Shown: positions 1 to 8,100 of the stretch, piece after piece
Numbering within the stretch: position 1 is the first letter of the stretch
Layout of the letters: the number at the start of each line of letters is the position of its first letter
NCBI GenBank assembly: GCA_002331255.1
Contig: DCZD01000039.1
Span: 1 to 14,863 of the forward strand
DNA: 14,863 bases
Direction: 5' to 3'
Source of the DNA: Acidimicrobiaceae bacterium UBA2093
Lineage (GTDB): Bacteria > Actinomycetota > Acidimicrobiia > Acidimicrobiales > Ilumatobacteraceae
The notes under the pieces: generated by a model
Databases searched by the model: none
Seen by the model: the letters and a program-made list of their open reading frames with translations, nothing else
Told to the model about the DNA's origin: nothing
Translations under genes and position numbers: made by a program

Positions 1-1272
1 GCAAAACGTCACCCCATTCACATGCGGTACACCGTCGGCTGCGACGCAGACGGAAAACTGACCGCCGTACGCGCACGGATGATCGGCGACTCTGGCGCCT
101 ACGCAAGCGTCGGCATGAAAGTTCTCGAACGAGCAGCCGGTCATGCCACTGGGCCGTATCACACTCCCAATGTCGATGTTCAGGCGATTGCCGCTCGCAC
201 TAACAATCCGGTGTGCGGAGCGTTTCGAGGCTTCGGCGCCAATCAAGCACAGTTCGCAATGGAGGGATGCCTCGATCGTCTCGCAGAGATGGCCGGAATA
301 AGCAGCTGGGAAATTCGCAAACGAAATGTCATTCGCCCCGGAATGGTGTGGGGGCCCGGCCAGATCATGGATGACGGATGTCTAGGCGCTGAGGCGTGCC
401 TTGATGCGATTAAGCCACACTTTGATTCAGCAGTCGCTGATGGTCGTGCTACCGGACTTGGCCTAGGCCTCAAGAACTCCGGACTCGGAAATGGTTTCCG
501 CGAAGTCACACGCGCAGTGGTGCGTTTCTGTAGTGATGGAACAGTTGAAGTTCGACATGGCTGGACAGAAATGGGACAAGGCGTCCACACCGTCGCCTTG
601 CAAGTTGCCGTCGAAGAGCTCGGAATCGACGCCTCGTCGATTCGCGTCATCGTCGACACCACTCGCGAACTTGGGTTCGGCCAAACCACCGGAAGTCGTG
701 GAACTCTCATGGCAGCAGCCAGCGTCAAGCGCGCATGCGAGATCGCCGACGCTGACGGCCGCAAACATGACGTCGACTACACCGGGGAATACGTCATCGA
801 CTGGACCCAACACCTCGGAGAACCTGGTGTCGAATACCCCATCATTCACTCCACCTTTGGCTACGCGGCACAGTTGGTCGTGATGGACAAAGAGACCCAG
901 AACATCGACAAGGTCGTCGCCGTTCACGATGTCGGTCGCGCGGTGAATCCGACGCTATGTGAGGGTCAGGTGGAAGGCGCCGTGCATATGGGCCTTGGTT
1001 ATGCGCTCACCGAAGACTTCCCGAGTGACGAGAATGGTTTCCCCACCAATATGACGCTTCGTTCGCTCGGCATCTTGCGCGCCAAGGACGTACCGCCCAT
1101 CGAAGTCCAACTCGTTGAGTGTCCACAGCCCAACAGCCCTTACGGCATCAAAGGCGTCGGCGAAATCGGACTAGTGCCGACTGCACCAGCCGTGGCCATG
1201 GCGCTACGTCAATGCGATGGTCAATGGCGAACCACTTTGCCAATGAAGCCGAAAAACTCGAACGACGACTGA
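1..1272 (+). CDS. Xanthine dehydrogenase-family molybdopterin-binding subunit (5' truncated)
   Basis: This is the C-terminal 423 codons of a molybdenum hydroxylase large subunit; the frame is open from base 1, so the start lies outside the window. Family hallmarks visible are AFRGFG (the substrate-pocket Arg region), EMGQGVHT (a molybdopterin-contacting GQG motif) and KGVGE, whose Glu (residue 388 of this fragment) aligns with the catalytic base of xanthine dehydrogenases. The C-terminal third (VHDVGRAVNPT, GVHMGLGYALTE, TLRSLG, ending near LPMK) most resembles the branch often named selenium-dependent xanthine dehydrogenase; that subfamily call is from memory of the family pattern. The segment before YTGEYVIDW looks about 10-15 residues shorter than I expect. 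It would oxidise a purine or other N-heterocycle or aldehyde in the cytoplasm with FeS and possibly FAD partners, none of which is in view. The next gene starts 25 nt downstream on the same strand and is probably co-transcribed. Confidence 0.9.
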   Translation, partial: AKRHPIHMRYTVGCDADGKLTAVRARMIGDSGAYASVGMKVLERAAGHATGPYHTPNVDVQAIAARTNNPVCGAFRGFGANQAQFAMEGCLDRLAEMAGISSWEIRKRNVIRPGMVWGPGQIMDDGCLGAEACLDAIKPHFDSAVADGRATGLGLGLKNSGLGNGFREVTRAVVRFCSDGTVEVRHGWTEMGQGVHTVALQVAVEELGIDASSIRVIVDTTRELGFGQTTGSRGTLMAAASVKRACEIADADGRKHDVDYTGEYVIDWTQHLGEPGVEYPIIHSTFGYAAQLVVMDKETQNIDKVVAVHDVGRAVNPTLCEGQVEGAVHMGLGYALTEDFPSDENGFPTNMTLRSLGILRAKDVPPIEVQLVECPQPNSPYGIKGVGEIGLVPTAPAVAMALRQCDGQWRTTLPMKPKNSNDD

Positions 1273-1297
1273 CACACCGAACGACAACGGAGACGCC

Positions 1298-2299
1298 ATG
1301 CCATCACCTGCTGCCATATATCTGCAAGACGCCCATCCCATTCGCGAAGGAATGGAGTACACCAAGTACGCCGAGACCAAAGGTTTTGAAGCGGTGTGGC
1401 AAGCCGACAGCCGACTCGTGCGCGATGCGATCGTTCCGATGTCTGCGTTCGCGTCGGTCACCGACACAATCAAGATTGGCTCAGGTGTTGTTGACTGCTG
1501 GACGCGCAACCCTGCGCGCCTCGCAGCCACCTTCAGCACTCTCGACGACCTCGCACCAGGCCGTGTCATTCTTGGAATCGGTGCGTGGTGGGATCCACTC
1601 GCGCAGAAGGTGGGCATCAATCGCGCCAAGCCCATACGGGCGATGCGTGAGATCATCAACTCGGTTCGAGCACTTCTCCACAATGAGACGGTCACCTTCC
1701 AAGGTGAGTTCGTTCAACTCGACGGTGTCGAACTTGATTACGTGTACCAAGACCGACGTCCAAAAGACGTGCCGATTTATCTCGGCGCCACGGGAATGCA
1801 AATGATGGAGCTTGCAGGAGAAATTGCCGACGGCGTAGTACTGAACTATCTCGTGTCCCCGGACTACAACAAGACAGCCATCGAACATCTCGCCAAGGGC
1901 GCAGAACGTGCCGGTCGTAAGTGGGAAACCATCGACCGGCCGCAGTTGGTGGTGTGTTCGGTACACGAAGATCGCAAGACCGCACTTGACATGGCTCGCC
2001 TGATGGTCACTCAGTATCTCGGCCAACAGCCCCACATCATGAAAGCTTCCGGGGTCCCCCAGTCGCTGCTTGACAAAGTCGGTGAAGTTCTCACTTGGCC
2101 AGCGACTCACAAGCAAGTTGAGGCTGCATCAAAGTTGGTGCCCGATGAAATTGTGCAGATGCTCACGGCATCTGGAACACCAGACGATGCGCGTGCAAAG
2201 GTTCGCGAATACATGCGAGATGGCGCGACGTGTCCGATTCTCTATCCGCTCGGTGACGTGAAAGCCATGATCGACGCCTTCTCCGGCTGGCAAGCCTGA
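1298..2299 (+). CDS. LLM-class (luciferase-like) flavin/F420-dependent oxidoreductase
   Basis: This 333-aa protein has the bacterial luciferase-like (LLM) TIM-barrel pattern: an early AETKGFEAVWQADS segment, then IKIGSGVVDCWTRNPARLA, then a GRVILGIGAWWDP stretch, and later VPIYLGATG and IADGVVLN, which line the cofactor pocket in this family. It resembles the methylenetetrahydromethanopterin reductase (Mer)-like branch, so F420 or FMN is the likely hydride carrier; the substrate cannot be read from sequence. The start is an ATG with GGAGA (1289-1293) four bases upstream, the clearest ribosome-binding site in this part of the window. It follows the molybdenum hydroxylase gene by 25 nt, suggesting a shared transcript and possibly shared catabolism of a heterocycle (inference). 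The stop is followed at once by a hairpin that separates it from the convergent SDR gene. Confidence 0.9.
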   Translation: MPSPAAIYLQDAHPIREGMEYTKYAETKGFEAVWQADSRLVRDAIVPMSAFASVTDTIKIGSGVVDCWTRNPARLAATFSTLDDLAPGRVILGIGAWWDPLAQKVGINRAKPIRAMREIINSVRALLHNETVTFQGEFVQLDGVELDYVYQDRRPKDVPIYLGATGMQMMELAGEIADGVVLNYLVSPDYNKTAIEHLAKGAERAGRKWETIDRPQLVVCSVHEDRKTALDMARLMVTQYLGQQPHIMKASGVPQSLLDKVGEVLTWPATHKQVEAASKLVPDEIVQMLTASGTPDDARAKVREYMRDGATCPILYPLGDVKAMIDAFSGWQA

Positions 2300-2304
2300 G
2301 ATCT

Positions 2305-2323
2305 CATGCGAGGTCCTCGCGTG
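2305..2323. terminator. Hairpin in the convergent 24-nt gap (possible bidirectional terminator)
   Basis: The bases CATGCGAGG-T-CCTCGCGTG form nine potential pairs (one T-G wobble) around a single central base; allowing for a real loop, about seven pairs can form. The element fills the gap between the two convergent stop codons (2297-2299 plus, 2324-2326 minus) and ends exactly where the SDR stop codon begins. There is no clear T-run on either side, so it could be a non-canonical terminator or transcript-end stabiliser rather than a classical intrinsic terminator. Confidence 0.45.
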
Positions 2324-3103
2324 TCACTCGCATGGAAGTGTTGGCGCCCACGGATAACCGTTGATGTGTGAGCCACCGTCAACGAACAATGTGTTCCCGG
2401 TGACGTAGCGGCAATCCTCGCTCGCCAAAAACAGCACTACCGGTGCGATGTCGTCGTATGGATCACCAATTCGACCCATCGGGTTTCCTGCGTCTGCCAT
2501 CTTCTCCATCTCGGGGTTCTGTGACATGACCCGGCGAAATGCCGCGCTCTTTGCACCTGGGCACACCGCATTCACGGTGACGCCTGTTGGGGCCCACTCG
2601 CGCGCCGCCGTACGAGTAAGTGTGCGTAGCGCCTCTTTGCCGACGTTGTACTCAAGTGTGCCGATATGGGCATTCACTCCGTTCAGCGAACACATGTTGA
2701 CCACACGACCCCAGCCATTCGCCTTCATGTAACTGAAGGCAGCCCGCATCGACCAGTACGCGGCATAGAAGGTCATGTCGAAACCGTGCGCTAGCGCCTC
2801 TGGGGTCTTCATCTCGACTCGCGTCATGGTGCCGCCACCCCACGCATTGTTCACCAAGATGTCGATCCCGCCAAACAACTCGACAGCGCGTGCGACCATT
2901 GCTTCGTTGTCGCCTCGCTGACAGACATCGACTCGCATGAACTCGACACCCGCCAATGAGGACGCAAGGGCTTGACCTTGGTCGACATCGATGTCGGCAA
3001 TCAACACTCGGGCACCCTCTTCCACAAACCGATTCACGACCCCCGCGCCGATACCGTCGGCCCCACCGGTCACAACTGCGACTTTTCCTTCGATGCGTCC
3101 CAT
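2324..3103 (-). CDS. SDR-family NAD(P)-dependent oxidoreductase
   Basis: This is a classical short-chain dehydrogenase/reductase of 259 aa. The Rossmann motif TGGADGIG is at residues 12-19, Asp37 at the end of beta-2 favours NAD over NADP, NNAWG is at 85-89, and the catalytic Ser139, Tyr152 and Lys156 (YNVGK) are all present. NAVCPGAK after the active site is the usual substrate-loop lead-in and VTGNTLFVDGG the usual C-terminus. It should interconvert an alcohol and a ketone in the cytoplasm; the substrate is not evident. I chose ATG 3103 over the longer in-frame GTG at 3112, because a TAnnnT box (TAGTGT, 3116 to 3111) sits seven bases before the ATG and would overlap the GTG. No Shine-Dalgarno is present, so leaderless translation is likely. 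The gene is divergent from the aminotransferase gene across 44 bp. Confidence 0.9.
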   Translation of the reverse strand: MGRIEGKVAVVTGGADGIGAGVVNRFVEEGARVLIADIDVDQGQALASSLAGVEFMRVDVCQRGDNEAMVARAVELFGGIDILVNNAWGGGTMTRVEMKTPEALAHGFDMTFYAAYWSMRAAFSYMKANGWGRVVNMCSLNGVNAHIGTLEYNVGKEALRTLTRTAAREWAPTGVTVNAVCPGAKSAAFRRVMSQNPEMEKMADAGNPMGRIGDPYDDIAPVVLFLASEDCRYVTGNTLFVDGGSHINGYPWAPTLPCE

Positions 3104-3110
3104 GGCGCGC

Positions 3111-3116
3111 ACACTA
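3111..3116 (-). promoter_or_regulatory. Putative -10 box (TAGTGT) of the SDR gene
   Basis: On the minus strand TAGTGT ends seven bases before ATG 3103. With no ribosome-binding site upstream, this spacing predicts a transcript beginning at or next to the start codon. The box lies in the 8-bp palindrome CACTAGTG (3112-3119). No -35 element was recognised. Confidence 0.4.
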
Positions 3117-3135
3117 GTGAGCGATCAGCAGCGAA

Positions 3136-3141
3136 TACGCT
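3136..3141 (+). promoter_or_regulatory. Putative -10 box (TACGCT) of the aminotransferase operon
   Basis: TACGCT fits TAnnnT and is separated from GTG 3148 by exactly six bases, the spacing expected when transcription starts on the first base of the start codon. No Shine-Dalgarno precedes this GTG. It lies back to back with the proposed SDR -10 box, 19 bases apart. Confidence 0.45.
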
Positions 3142-3147
3142 TGGGTT

Positions 3148-4332
3148 GTGTCCCAGTCCCCACACGTCGCAGACGCTCTCAAGGGATTCGGAACCACGAT
3201 CTTTTCCGAGATGTCTGCGCTTGCCGCCTCGACGGGAGCGATCAACCTGGGGCAAGGCTTTCCGAACTACGACGGACCGACCGAAGTTCTCGAGCGCGCC
3301 GTCGCTGAGATCAACTCGGGGAACAATCAGTACTCGCCGGGCCTTGGCATGGCCGTGTTGCGCGAGGCAATTGCGCGACATCAACGACGCTTCTGGAATC
3401 TTGCGTACGACGCTGACACGGAAATACTCATCACGGCCGGAGCCACTGAGGCACTTGCCGGTGCGCTTCTTGGGCTTCTGAACGACGGTGATGAAGTCGT
3501 CATGTTCGAGCCGATGTACGACAGTTACATGGCTTGTGTCGCAATGGCACGTGGCCGCGCAGTGCCGGTGCTTCTGCGACCACAAGCAGACGGTCGATAC
3601 GTGTTCGATGAGGCCGAGCTTCGTGAGGCAATCTCCCCTCGCACGCGTGCGATCTTGCTGAACACGCCTCACAACCCCACTGGAACCGTCTTCACTGGTA
3701 AGGAGATTGAATGTGTCGCGTCGCTCGCCAAGGAACACGACCTCATCGTCATCAGCGATGAGGTGTATGAGCACCTTGTTTTCGACAGCGCCAGACATAT
3801 CCCCATTGCCACGCTCGAAGGGATGAAAGACCGCACGGTAACCATCTCTTCAGGGGGCAAGACCTTCAACACCACCGGATGGAAGATCGGCTGGGCGTGT
3901 GCGCCAGCACCGCTCCTTGATGCCGTGCGCACGGCAAAACAGTTCCTCACGTATGTAAACGGTGCGCCATTTCAACCCGCAATTGCCCTTGGACTCGACC
4001 TTCCTGATGCGTACTTCGACAAGATTGCCGATGACTTACGACGCAAACGAGACATACTTCTTGCAGGATTGCAACAAGCCGGTTTAATCACCTTCAAACC
4101 TGAGGGTACGTATTTCATCACCACCGACATTCGCCCAAGAGAGCCAGACGGAAACGGAGTCGAATTCTGTCGACGGCTACCCCACTCACATGGAGTTGTC
4201 GCCATTCCTAACGCTGTGTTTTATTCGCCAGAACATGCAGATGCAGGTCGTCATTTGGTGCGTTTTGCGTTCTGTAAGACAACCGAGCTGCTCGAGAGCG
4301 CTGTCGAACGTCTCTGCGCGAGTGTGCGATGA
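3148..4332 (+). CDS. PLP-dependent class I/II aminotransferase (methionine/glutamine transaminase-like)
   Basis: This 394-aa fold-type I aminotransferase closely follows the pattern of the YbdL / glutamine transaminase K / kynurenine aminotransferase group. It has INLGQGFPNYDGP near residue 30, TAGATEAL, NTPHNPTG, ISDEVYEHL (Asp204, Tyr207), SSGGKTFNTTGWKIGW with Schiff-base Lys238, and carboxylate-binding Arg372 in VRFAFCK. It would transfer the amino group of methionine, glutamine or an aromatic amino acid to a 2-oxo acid in the cytoplasm. Actinobacterial relatives are also annotated as DapC-like, so lysine biosynthesis is an alternative. Its stop overlaps the start of an omega-amidase-like gene by ATGA (4329-4332), which favours a transaminase plus omega-amidase role: the amidase would remove the 2-oxoglutaramate formed from glutamine. 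The start is GTG, probably leaderless. Confidence 0.92.
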   Translation: MSQSPHVADALKGFGTTIFSEMSALAASTGAINLGQGFPNYDGPTEVLERAVAEINSGNNQYSPGLGMAVLREAIARHQRRFWNLAYDADTEILITAGATEALAGALLGLLNDGDEVVMFEPMYDSYMACVAMARGRAVPVLLRPQADGRYVFDEAELREAISPRTRAILLNTPHNPTGTVFTGKEIECVASLAKEHDLIVISDEVYEHLVFDSARHIPIATLEGMKDRTVTISSGGKTFNTTGWKIGWACAPAPLLDAVRTAKQFLTYVNGAPFQPAIALGLDLPDAYFDKIADDLRRKRDILLAGLQQAGLITFKPEGTYFITTDIRPREPDGNGVEFCRRLPHSHGVVAIPNAVFYSPEHADAGRHLVRFAFCKTTELLESAVERLCASVR

Positions 4333-5099
4333 AAGTTGCCGCTCTTCAGCACGACATCGTGTGGGCCGACCGCGATGCGAACTTCTCCCGCTTAGAACCG
4401 TTGATTGCCCAAGCAGCGACTGATGGCGCAGACTTCATCGTGCTGAGTGAGATGTTTTCTACTGGGTTTGTCGTCGATGACTCAAGCATTGGCGAACCAA
4501 CGGGTGGCCCTTCGAGTGCATTCCTTAGCGCACAGGCAACGCGCCACGGCGTGTGGGTCGGTGGCAGCTGTCCGGAACTTGGTGACGACGATTTACGCCC
4601 CTATAACTCATTCGTGCTCGCAGCGCCAGACGGCACCCAGCACCGTTATCGCAAGATTCATCCGTTCACCTATGGAAATGAACACCTTCACTACAGGGCC
4701 GGTACGTCTCACGTAACGGTTGACATCGAAGGTCTTCGAGTCTCTTTATTCATCTGTTATGACCTTCGTTTTGCCGACGAGTTCTGGTCTCTCGCGCCCC
4801 ACACCGACGTATACGTGGTGCCGGCAAACTGGCCAGCCTCACGACAAGAGCACTGGTTGGCACTGCTGAAAGCTCGTGCCATCGAGAACCAGGCATACGT
4901 CGTTGGCTGCAACAGAGTTGGTGATGGCGGCGGCCTGTCCTACGGTGGAGCAAGTCGTATCTTCTCACCGCTCGGAGACACAGTGGCAAGTGCAGATGAC
5001 CGCGAGGTCACCATCATGGCCGATGTTGAGGTGCAACACGTTCTAGATGTGCGAGCGAAGTTTCCGTTCCTTCGGGATCGCCGCAACAATTCGGACTGA
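4329..5099 (+). CDS. Carbon-nitrogen hydrolase, omega-amidase (YafV/Nit2)-like
   Basis: This 256-aa nitrilase-superfamily enzyme has the full Glu-Lys-Cys triad: Glu41 in LSEMFSTGF, Lys109 in RKIHPF and Cys143 in FICYDLRF. NEHLHYRAG, VVPANWPASRQ, ARAIENQAYVVGCNRVG and the C-terminal KFPFLRDR match the omega-amidase (YafV/Nit2) branch rather than beta-ureidopropionase or true nitrilases. Family knowledge: these enzymes hydrolyse alpha-ketoglutaramate or alpha-ketosuccinamate to the dicarboxylic oxo acid plus ammonia, pulling the glutamine transaminase reaction forward. The ATG overlaps the aminotransferase stop in an ATGA junction, implying translational coupling and matched expression. There is no signal peptide, so it is cytoplasmic. 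The following AlkB-type gene begins seven bases after its stop. Confidence 0.92.
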   Translation: MKVAALQHDIVWADRDANFSRLEPLIAQAATDGADFIVLSEMFSTGFVVDDSSIGEPTGGPSSAFLSAQATRHGVWVGGSCPELGDDDLRPYNSFVLAAPDGTQHRYRKIHPFTYGNEHLHYRAGTSHVTVDIEGLRVSLFICYDLRFADEFWSLAPHTDVYVVPANWPASRQEHWLALLKARAIENQAYVVGCNRVGDGGGLSYGGASRIFSPLGDTVASADDREVTIMADVEVQHVLDVRAKFPFLRDRRNNSD

Positions 5100-5106
5100 T
5101 TCACAC

Positions 5107-5694
5107 GTGCTCTTCGGACCCGACGAGCTGTTGCCATACGACGGCAGTGCGATTTTCACCCCAGACTTCCTCGACGCCGCATCTGCCGATCAGCTGTTCA
5201 CGGACATTGAAGCAACCACGCCCTGGGAGTCCGTTGAGATAGTCGTGTTCGGTCGGCGCGTCAAGGAACCACGCATGTCCGCTTGGGTGAATGTCGACGG
5301 CCGTCCCTATGTGTATTCCGGCACCGCACGTCACGCCCACCCGTTTACACAGACTCTCGACCACCTACGCCTGCTCGTAGAAGGTCGAACCGGGCACACA
5401 TTCAACTCAGCCCTGGTGAATCTGTATCGCAATGGTGACGATTCACTGGGGTGGCATGCCGATGACGAGCCAGAGAATGGCCGTGAACCCATCATCGCAT
5501 CTGTCAGCTTCGGCGCAATTCGTCGTTTTGATCTTCGACATCGCGAGACCAAAGAAACGATCAAGATTGATCTCACTAGTGGTTCGCTGCTCGTCATGAG
5601 TGGAGCGACGCAACACAAGTGGGTGCATCAGGTTCCACGTCAACGAAAGGTTCGCGTTCCTCGCATCAACGTCACCTTTCGTCGGCTCATTTAG
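5107..5694 (+). CDS. AlkB-family 2-oxoglutarate/Fe(II) dioxygenase
   Basis: This is a 195-aa AlkB-like dioxygenase from GTG 5107. The iron ligands are visible as H117-x-D119 (GWHADDEP) and His174 (WVHQVP), and the 2-oxoglutarate-binding arginines as R186 and R192 in the terminal RINVTFR. FNSALVNLYR and ASVSFGA..RF also match the ALKBH2/AlkB group, which removes alkyl lesions from nucleic-acid bases by oxidative demethylation. The frame is open further up to ATG 5047, but that would overlap the nitrilase gene by 53 bases, and homology begins around LLPYDGSAIFTPDFL, so the GTG seven bases after the upstream stop is preferred. There is no convincing Shine-Dalgarno; reinitiation after the nitrilase is plausible. 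It is the last gene of the 3148-5694 cluster and ends 12 bp from the convergent DUF1214-like gene. Confidence 0.9.
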   Translation: MLFGPDELLPYDGSAIFTPDFLDAASADQLFTDIEATTPWESVEIVVFGRRVKEPRMSAWVNVDGRPYVYSGTARHAHPFTQTLDHLRLLVEGRTGHTFNSALVNLYRNGDDSLGWHADDEPENGREPIIASVSFGAIRRFDLRHRETKETIKIDLTSGSLLVMSGATQHKWVHQVPRQRKVRVPRINVTFRRLI

Positions 5695-5706
5695 AAACGC
5701 CGACGC

Positions 5707-6963
5707 TCACGCCCAGTCAGCCAGACGCGCAGCCGACTCACGCGTGGCAAATGCAGCCACACGGCCTGAAAGGTTGCGGTGCGTTACATCTAGTGCTCCA
5801 CCGCCGAGACCTCGTGATTGCGATTCACCAACACGGACGACTTCGATTGTCGGCTCCGGAGGTTCCACTGCTGATGGCAGTCCTTGCCACCGGACGAAGA
5901 AATACCCCTCGTGCAGGCCACATGTGTCGAGCCAGTTGTGCACGCCGGGGTCAGATCGCGAGATGACGACAGATACTGATTCGCCATCTGACACGCGATA
6001 CTGTGCGCCATTCAGACTGCTCTGTCGATGCACATACTGCAGTGAGGTGAACCAGTAGTCACCGAGCTGAATCGCATGGTATGTAGCACCGCATGGCTTC
6101 ATCGTCACAACCACTTCTTCATCATCTCGCACCAGAAAGCGCGCTGACATTGAGAATTGGTCAGGAAACCCGCCTGGTGTTCGCCGTGGAAGTCTGACAC
6201 CGTTGTACGGCAGTGATTTCGGACCAACAGCTGGTGCGACGACCGCCGACACACCAGGGCCGAACTGCAACCAGACGTTCATGGTGTTCTCGAAATACGT
6301 GAGTGCTCGTCGCCAGAACGCATCATCGATGACGACATCATCGGGCGACGCATCATCAACCCGTCGAACTCTCACGGCTCCTGCCTTCTCATTGGCCCAG
6401 TCAGAGTAGCTCTGGCGCACGATGATGGCCCGAGCGTCGGCCGGCATGACTATCACGTCAGGCGCAACCGACTCACGACGCGTCAAGGTCACTTCGAACG
6501 TGCCATCTGCCCGCACGGGCAAGTCTCGGGACGGCAAAATTCCTTTGTTCACCGCAAATGCATCGATGCGGTCGCTGTAGTTGCCGTCTAGCAATTGCAA
6601 GTTCAGCTCGCAGGTGGAACCTCTGACTCCGGACACCACATACTCGTGGTTCGCATCCAGGGAACAGATCAGGTAATCGTTGTCAGGGTTGTCAAGACCA
6701 TTACGCCGAAACACTGCCGTTGTCGAAGTTGGGTCGTCTTGTGTCAACACACCAGACGTGCGCATGAGGTGAGGTCGCAATGGGTCGTCACTTGCCGCAA
6801 GTCTGATGCTGTAGTCCGCGATACCTCGTGCGTATTCAATGCCTTTCTCGACCGTGGCGCCAGCACCAATAAATGGTGCCCGCCTACATGCCTCTTCGGC
6901 TAGCGACAGAGCACGCCGGAAGTTGGTCGTTGCGTCGCCTACCGACGGAAGACGCTGCGTCAC
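5707..6963 (-). CDS. DUF1214-like protein of unknown function
   Basis: This 418-aa protein has no signal peptide or membrane segment. The first half carries NPDNDYLICSLD, a VSGVRGS segment and PADARAIIVRQSYSDW, a pattern I associate with actinobacterial proteins labelled DUF1214. The second half has YHAIQLGDYWFTSL, HRQSSLNGAQ and DPGVHNWLDTCG, the conserved core of the C-terminal part of those proteins. The family is often found near steroid or lipid metabolism genes, but no biochemical role is firmly established, so I assign none. The start codon is GTG 6963, which overlaps the TGA of the upstream gene by four bases (GTGA, 6960-6963). That indicates translational coupling and suggests the two products work together. 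It is the last gene of a three-gene minus-strand operon. Confidence 0.8.
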   Translation of the reverse strand: MTQRLPSVGDATTNFRRALSLAEEACRRAPFIGAGATVEKGIEYARGIADYSIRLAASDDPLRPHLMRTSGVLTQDDPTSTTAVFRRNGLDNPDNDYLICSLDANHEYVVSGVRGSTCELNLQLLDGNYSDRIDAFAVNKGILPSRDLPVRADGTFEVTLTRRESVAPDVIVMPADARAIIVRQSYSDWANEKAGAVRVRRVDDASPDDVVIDDAFWRRALTYFENTMNVWLQFGPGVSAVVAPAVGPKSLPYNGVRLPRRTPGGFPDQFSMSARFLVRDDEEVVVTMKPCGATYHAIQLGDYWFTSLQYVHRQSSLNGAQYRVSDGESVSVVISRSDPGVHNWLDTCGLHEGYFFVRWQGLPSAVEPPEPTIEVVRVGESQSRGLGGGALDVTHRNLSGRVAAFATRESAARLADWA

Positions 6964-8078
6964 CCTGAGTAACCGTCGATTAGTCCAACAAGGCCTGTTG
7001 GATGATGTTCTCCGATGAACAACTGCTCGAGCACTCCCATGCCTTCGCCGAGGTTCGACGACAATCGACTGAGAGTTTGAACATGAATCATCGTGTAGTC
7101 GTTCGGATCGAGTGCGTCGAGGCGAATTTCTTCTCCCCCGACGCGAAGCTCGCCATGCACCGACCCATGGCCGAACTCAGGATGGTGGTACCCGATGCCG
7201 CGCATTCGAAATGAAAAGAGTGGCTCGAAATCAACCGTTATCGGAGAGCCGTCGAGACGCTCCATCGACAAGTGCGCTTCGCCCATCTCTCGTGTACCGG
7301 GCTTCCATCGCAGATTGAGATCAAAACCATTCAGGTGCTCTGACGGGTCGTCTCCCCAAGTCGGTGCGTCAGCAGCTGGGAGACGGGGAACATAGCGAGC
7401 CGCCTCCATCCATCTGTATCCGTCGCCTCGTTCGAATGCCATTGCATGGAGACAGAACGATGGGAAGTGAAGCGGTGCCCACATGAAGGCAATCTGTGGC
7501 ATCACTGGTGCAGCGTTCACTGGTGACAAACCGCTCACTGCACGCTCGCCCCATGATCGGTCACGAGTGGCAAATGTGGTGTCTGGATCGAGGTCAATTC
7601 TTCGACCATCAACCCTCAGCCAACCAGACCATTTGCCCCACTGGGTGAGGCGTGTCGAATCCATCTGCACGCGACCCTCGCGCGATGTCGTCTGGCGTGG
7701 CTCCTCCACCGCGAACGTGGAGGCGTGAAACGTAATGTCACCAGACACGCCATGTTCGTTCTCGTCAACGACTATACGAATGGTCCGCAATGCCTCGATC
7801 ACTTCGATGCGCATTGGGCCGACAGCTGTCGCTCGGTCAAGTGGCATGCGACCAGACACGTACACAGACTTCTGCACACCGTCGACAACAACTGATAGGG
7901 CCCCGTCAATGACTCCACGATTCGGGTAATGACCCATTGCAATCGCAAAGAAGAATGAGCCATCGCTCGGATACCCGTTGAACCAATAGCGGTCGTAGTG
8001 GCTCTGGCTGCCAGACAGCGTGTGCGCGATCGGCAACGGTGTCTGATGGATGGGATAGTCGTCGTGTGGCGTGAGCAT
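6960..8078 (-). CDS. Conserved lipocalin-like protein with TRDRSWG motif (function unknown)
   Basis: The gene encodes 372 aa from ATG 8078. This start is strongly supported by a GA- and G-rich Shine-Dalgarno (GAGGGGGAG, 8089 to 8081); the frame is open 297 bases further upstream, but that extension runs antiparallel-free through the DHPS-like gene in another frame and is low-complexity Arg/Ser/Thr sequence. Recognisable motifs are YDRYWFNGYPSDGSFFFA, MGHYPNRGVIDG, a VGPMRIEV.EALRTIR strand and ATRDRSWGER. These belong to a conserved actinobacterial family of uncharacterised proteins (I recall DUF7064/7065-type labels) whose RDRSWG motif is shared with CrtC/AttH-type lipocalin-fold hydratases. 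Binding or modifying a hydrophobic substrate is therefore possible but inferred. No signal peptide is seen. It starts 22 nt after the DHPS-like stop and overlaps the DUF1214-like start. Confidence 0.8.
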   Translation of the reverse strand: MLTPHDDYPIHQTPLPIAHTLSGSQSHYDRYWFNGYPSDGSFFFAIAMGHYPNRGVIDGALSVVVDGVQKSVYVSGRMPLDRATAVGPMRIEVIEALRTIRIVVDENEHGVSGDITFHASTFAVEEPRQTTSREGRVQMDSTRLTQWGKWSGWLRVDGRRIDLDPDTTFATRDRSWGERAVSGLSPVNAAPVMPQIAFMWAPLHFPSFCLHAMAFERGDGYRWMEAARYVPRLPAADAPTWGDDPSEHLNGFDLNLRWKPGTREMGEAHLSMERLDGSPITVDFEPLFSFRMRGIGYHHPEFGHGSVHGELRVGGEEIRLDALDPNDYTMIHVQTLSRLSSNLGEGMGVLEQLFIGEHHPTGLVGLIDGYSG

Positions 8079-8080
8079 GT

Positions 8081-8089
8081 CTCCCCCTC
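8081..8089 (-). promoter_or_regulatory. Strong Shine-Dalgarno fixing the start at 8078
   Basis: On the minus strand GAGGGGGAG ends two bases before ATG 8078, with the G-rich core about four bases away. It is one of the few good ribosome-binding sites here and rules out the longer frame to 8375 as the true protein. Confidence 0.7.
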
Positions 8090-8100
8090 GTCTTAGAACG

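Noticed and set aside
463..927. Minus-strand open frame within the molybdenum hydroxylase gene
   Set aside because: It is antisense to a well-conserved coding region; no start signal or recognisable domain.
1119..1805. Plus-strand frame spanning the hydroxylase/LLM junction
   Set aside because: It overlaps both real genes out of frame; composition is typical of a shifted frame (Arg/Ser/Thr-rich).
3112..3119. CACTAGTG palindrome as a dedicated operator
   Set aside because: Eight-base palindromes are common by chance; it is better explained as part of the proposed SDR -10 region.
3070..3798. Long minus-strand open frame opposite the aminotransferase gene
   Set aside because: It is a shadow of a gene with clear catalytic motifs; the translation has no family resemblance.
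5047..5106. N-terminal extension of the AlkB-like gene
   Set aside because: It would overlap the nitrilase C-terminus and adds no conserved residues; GTG 5107 fits the family length.
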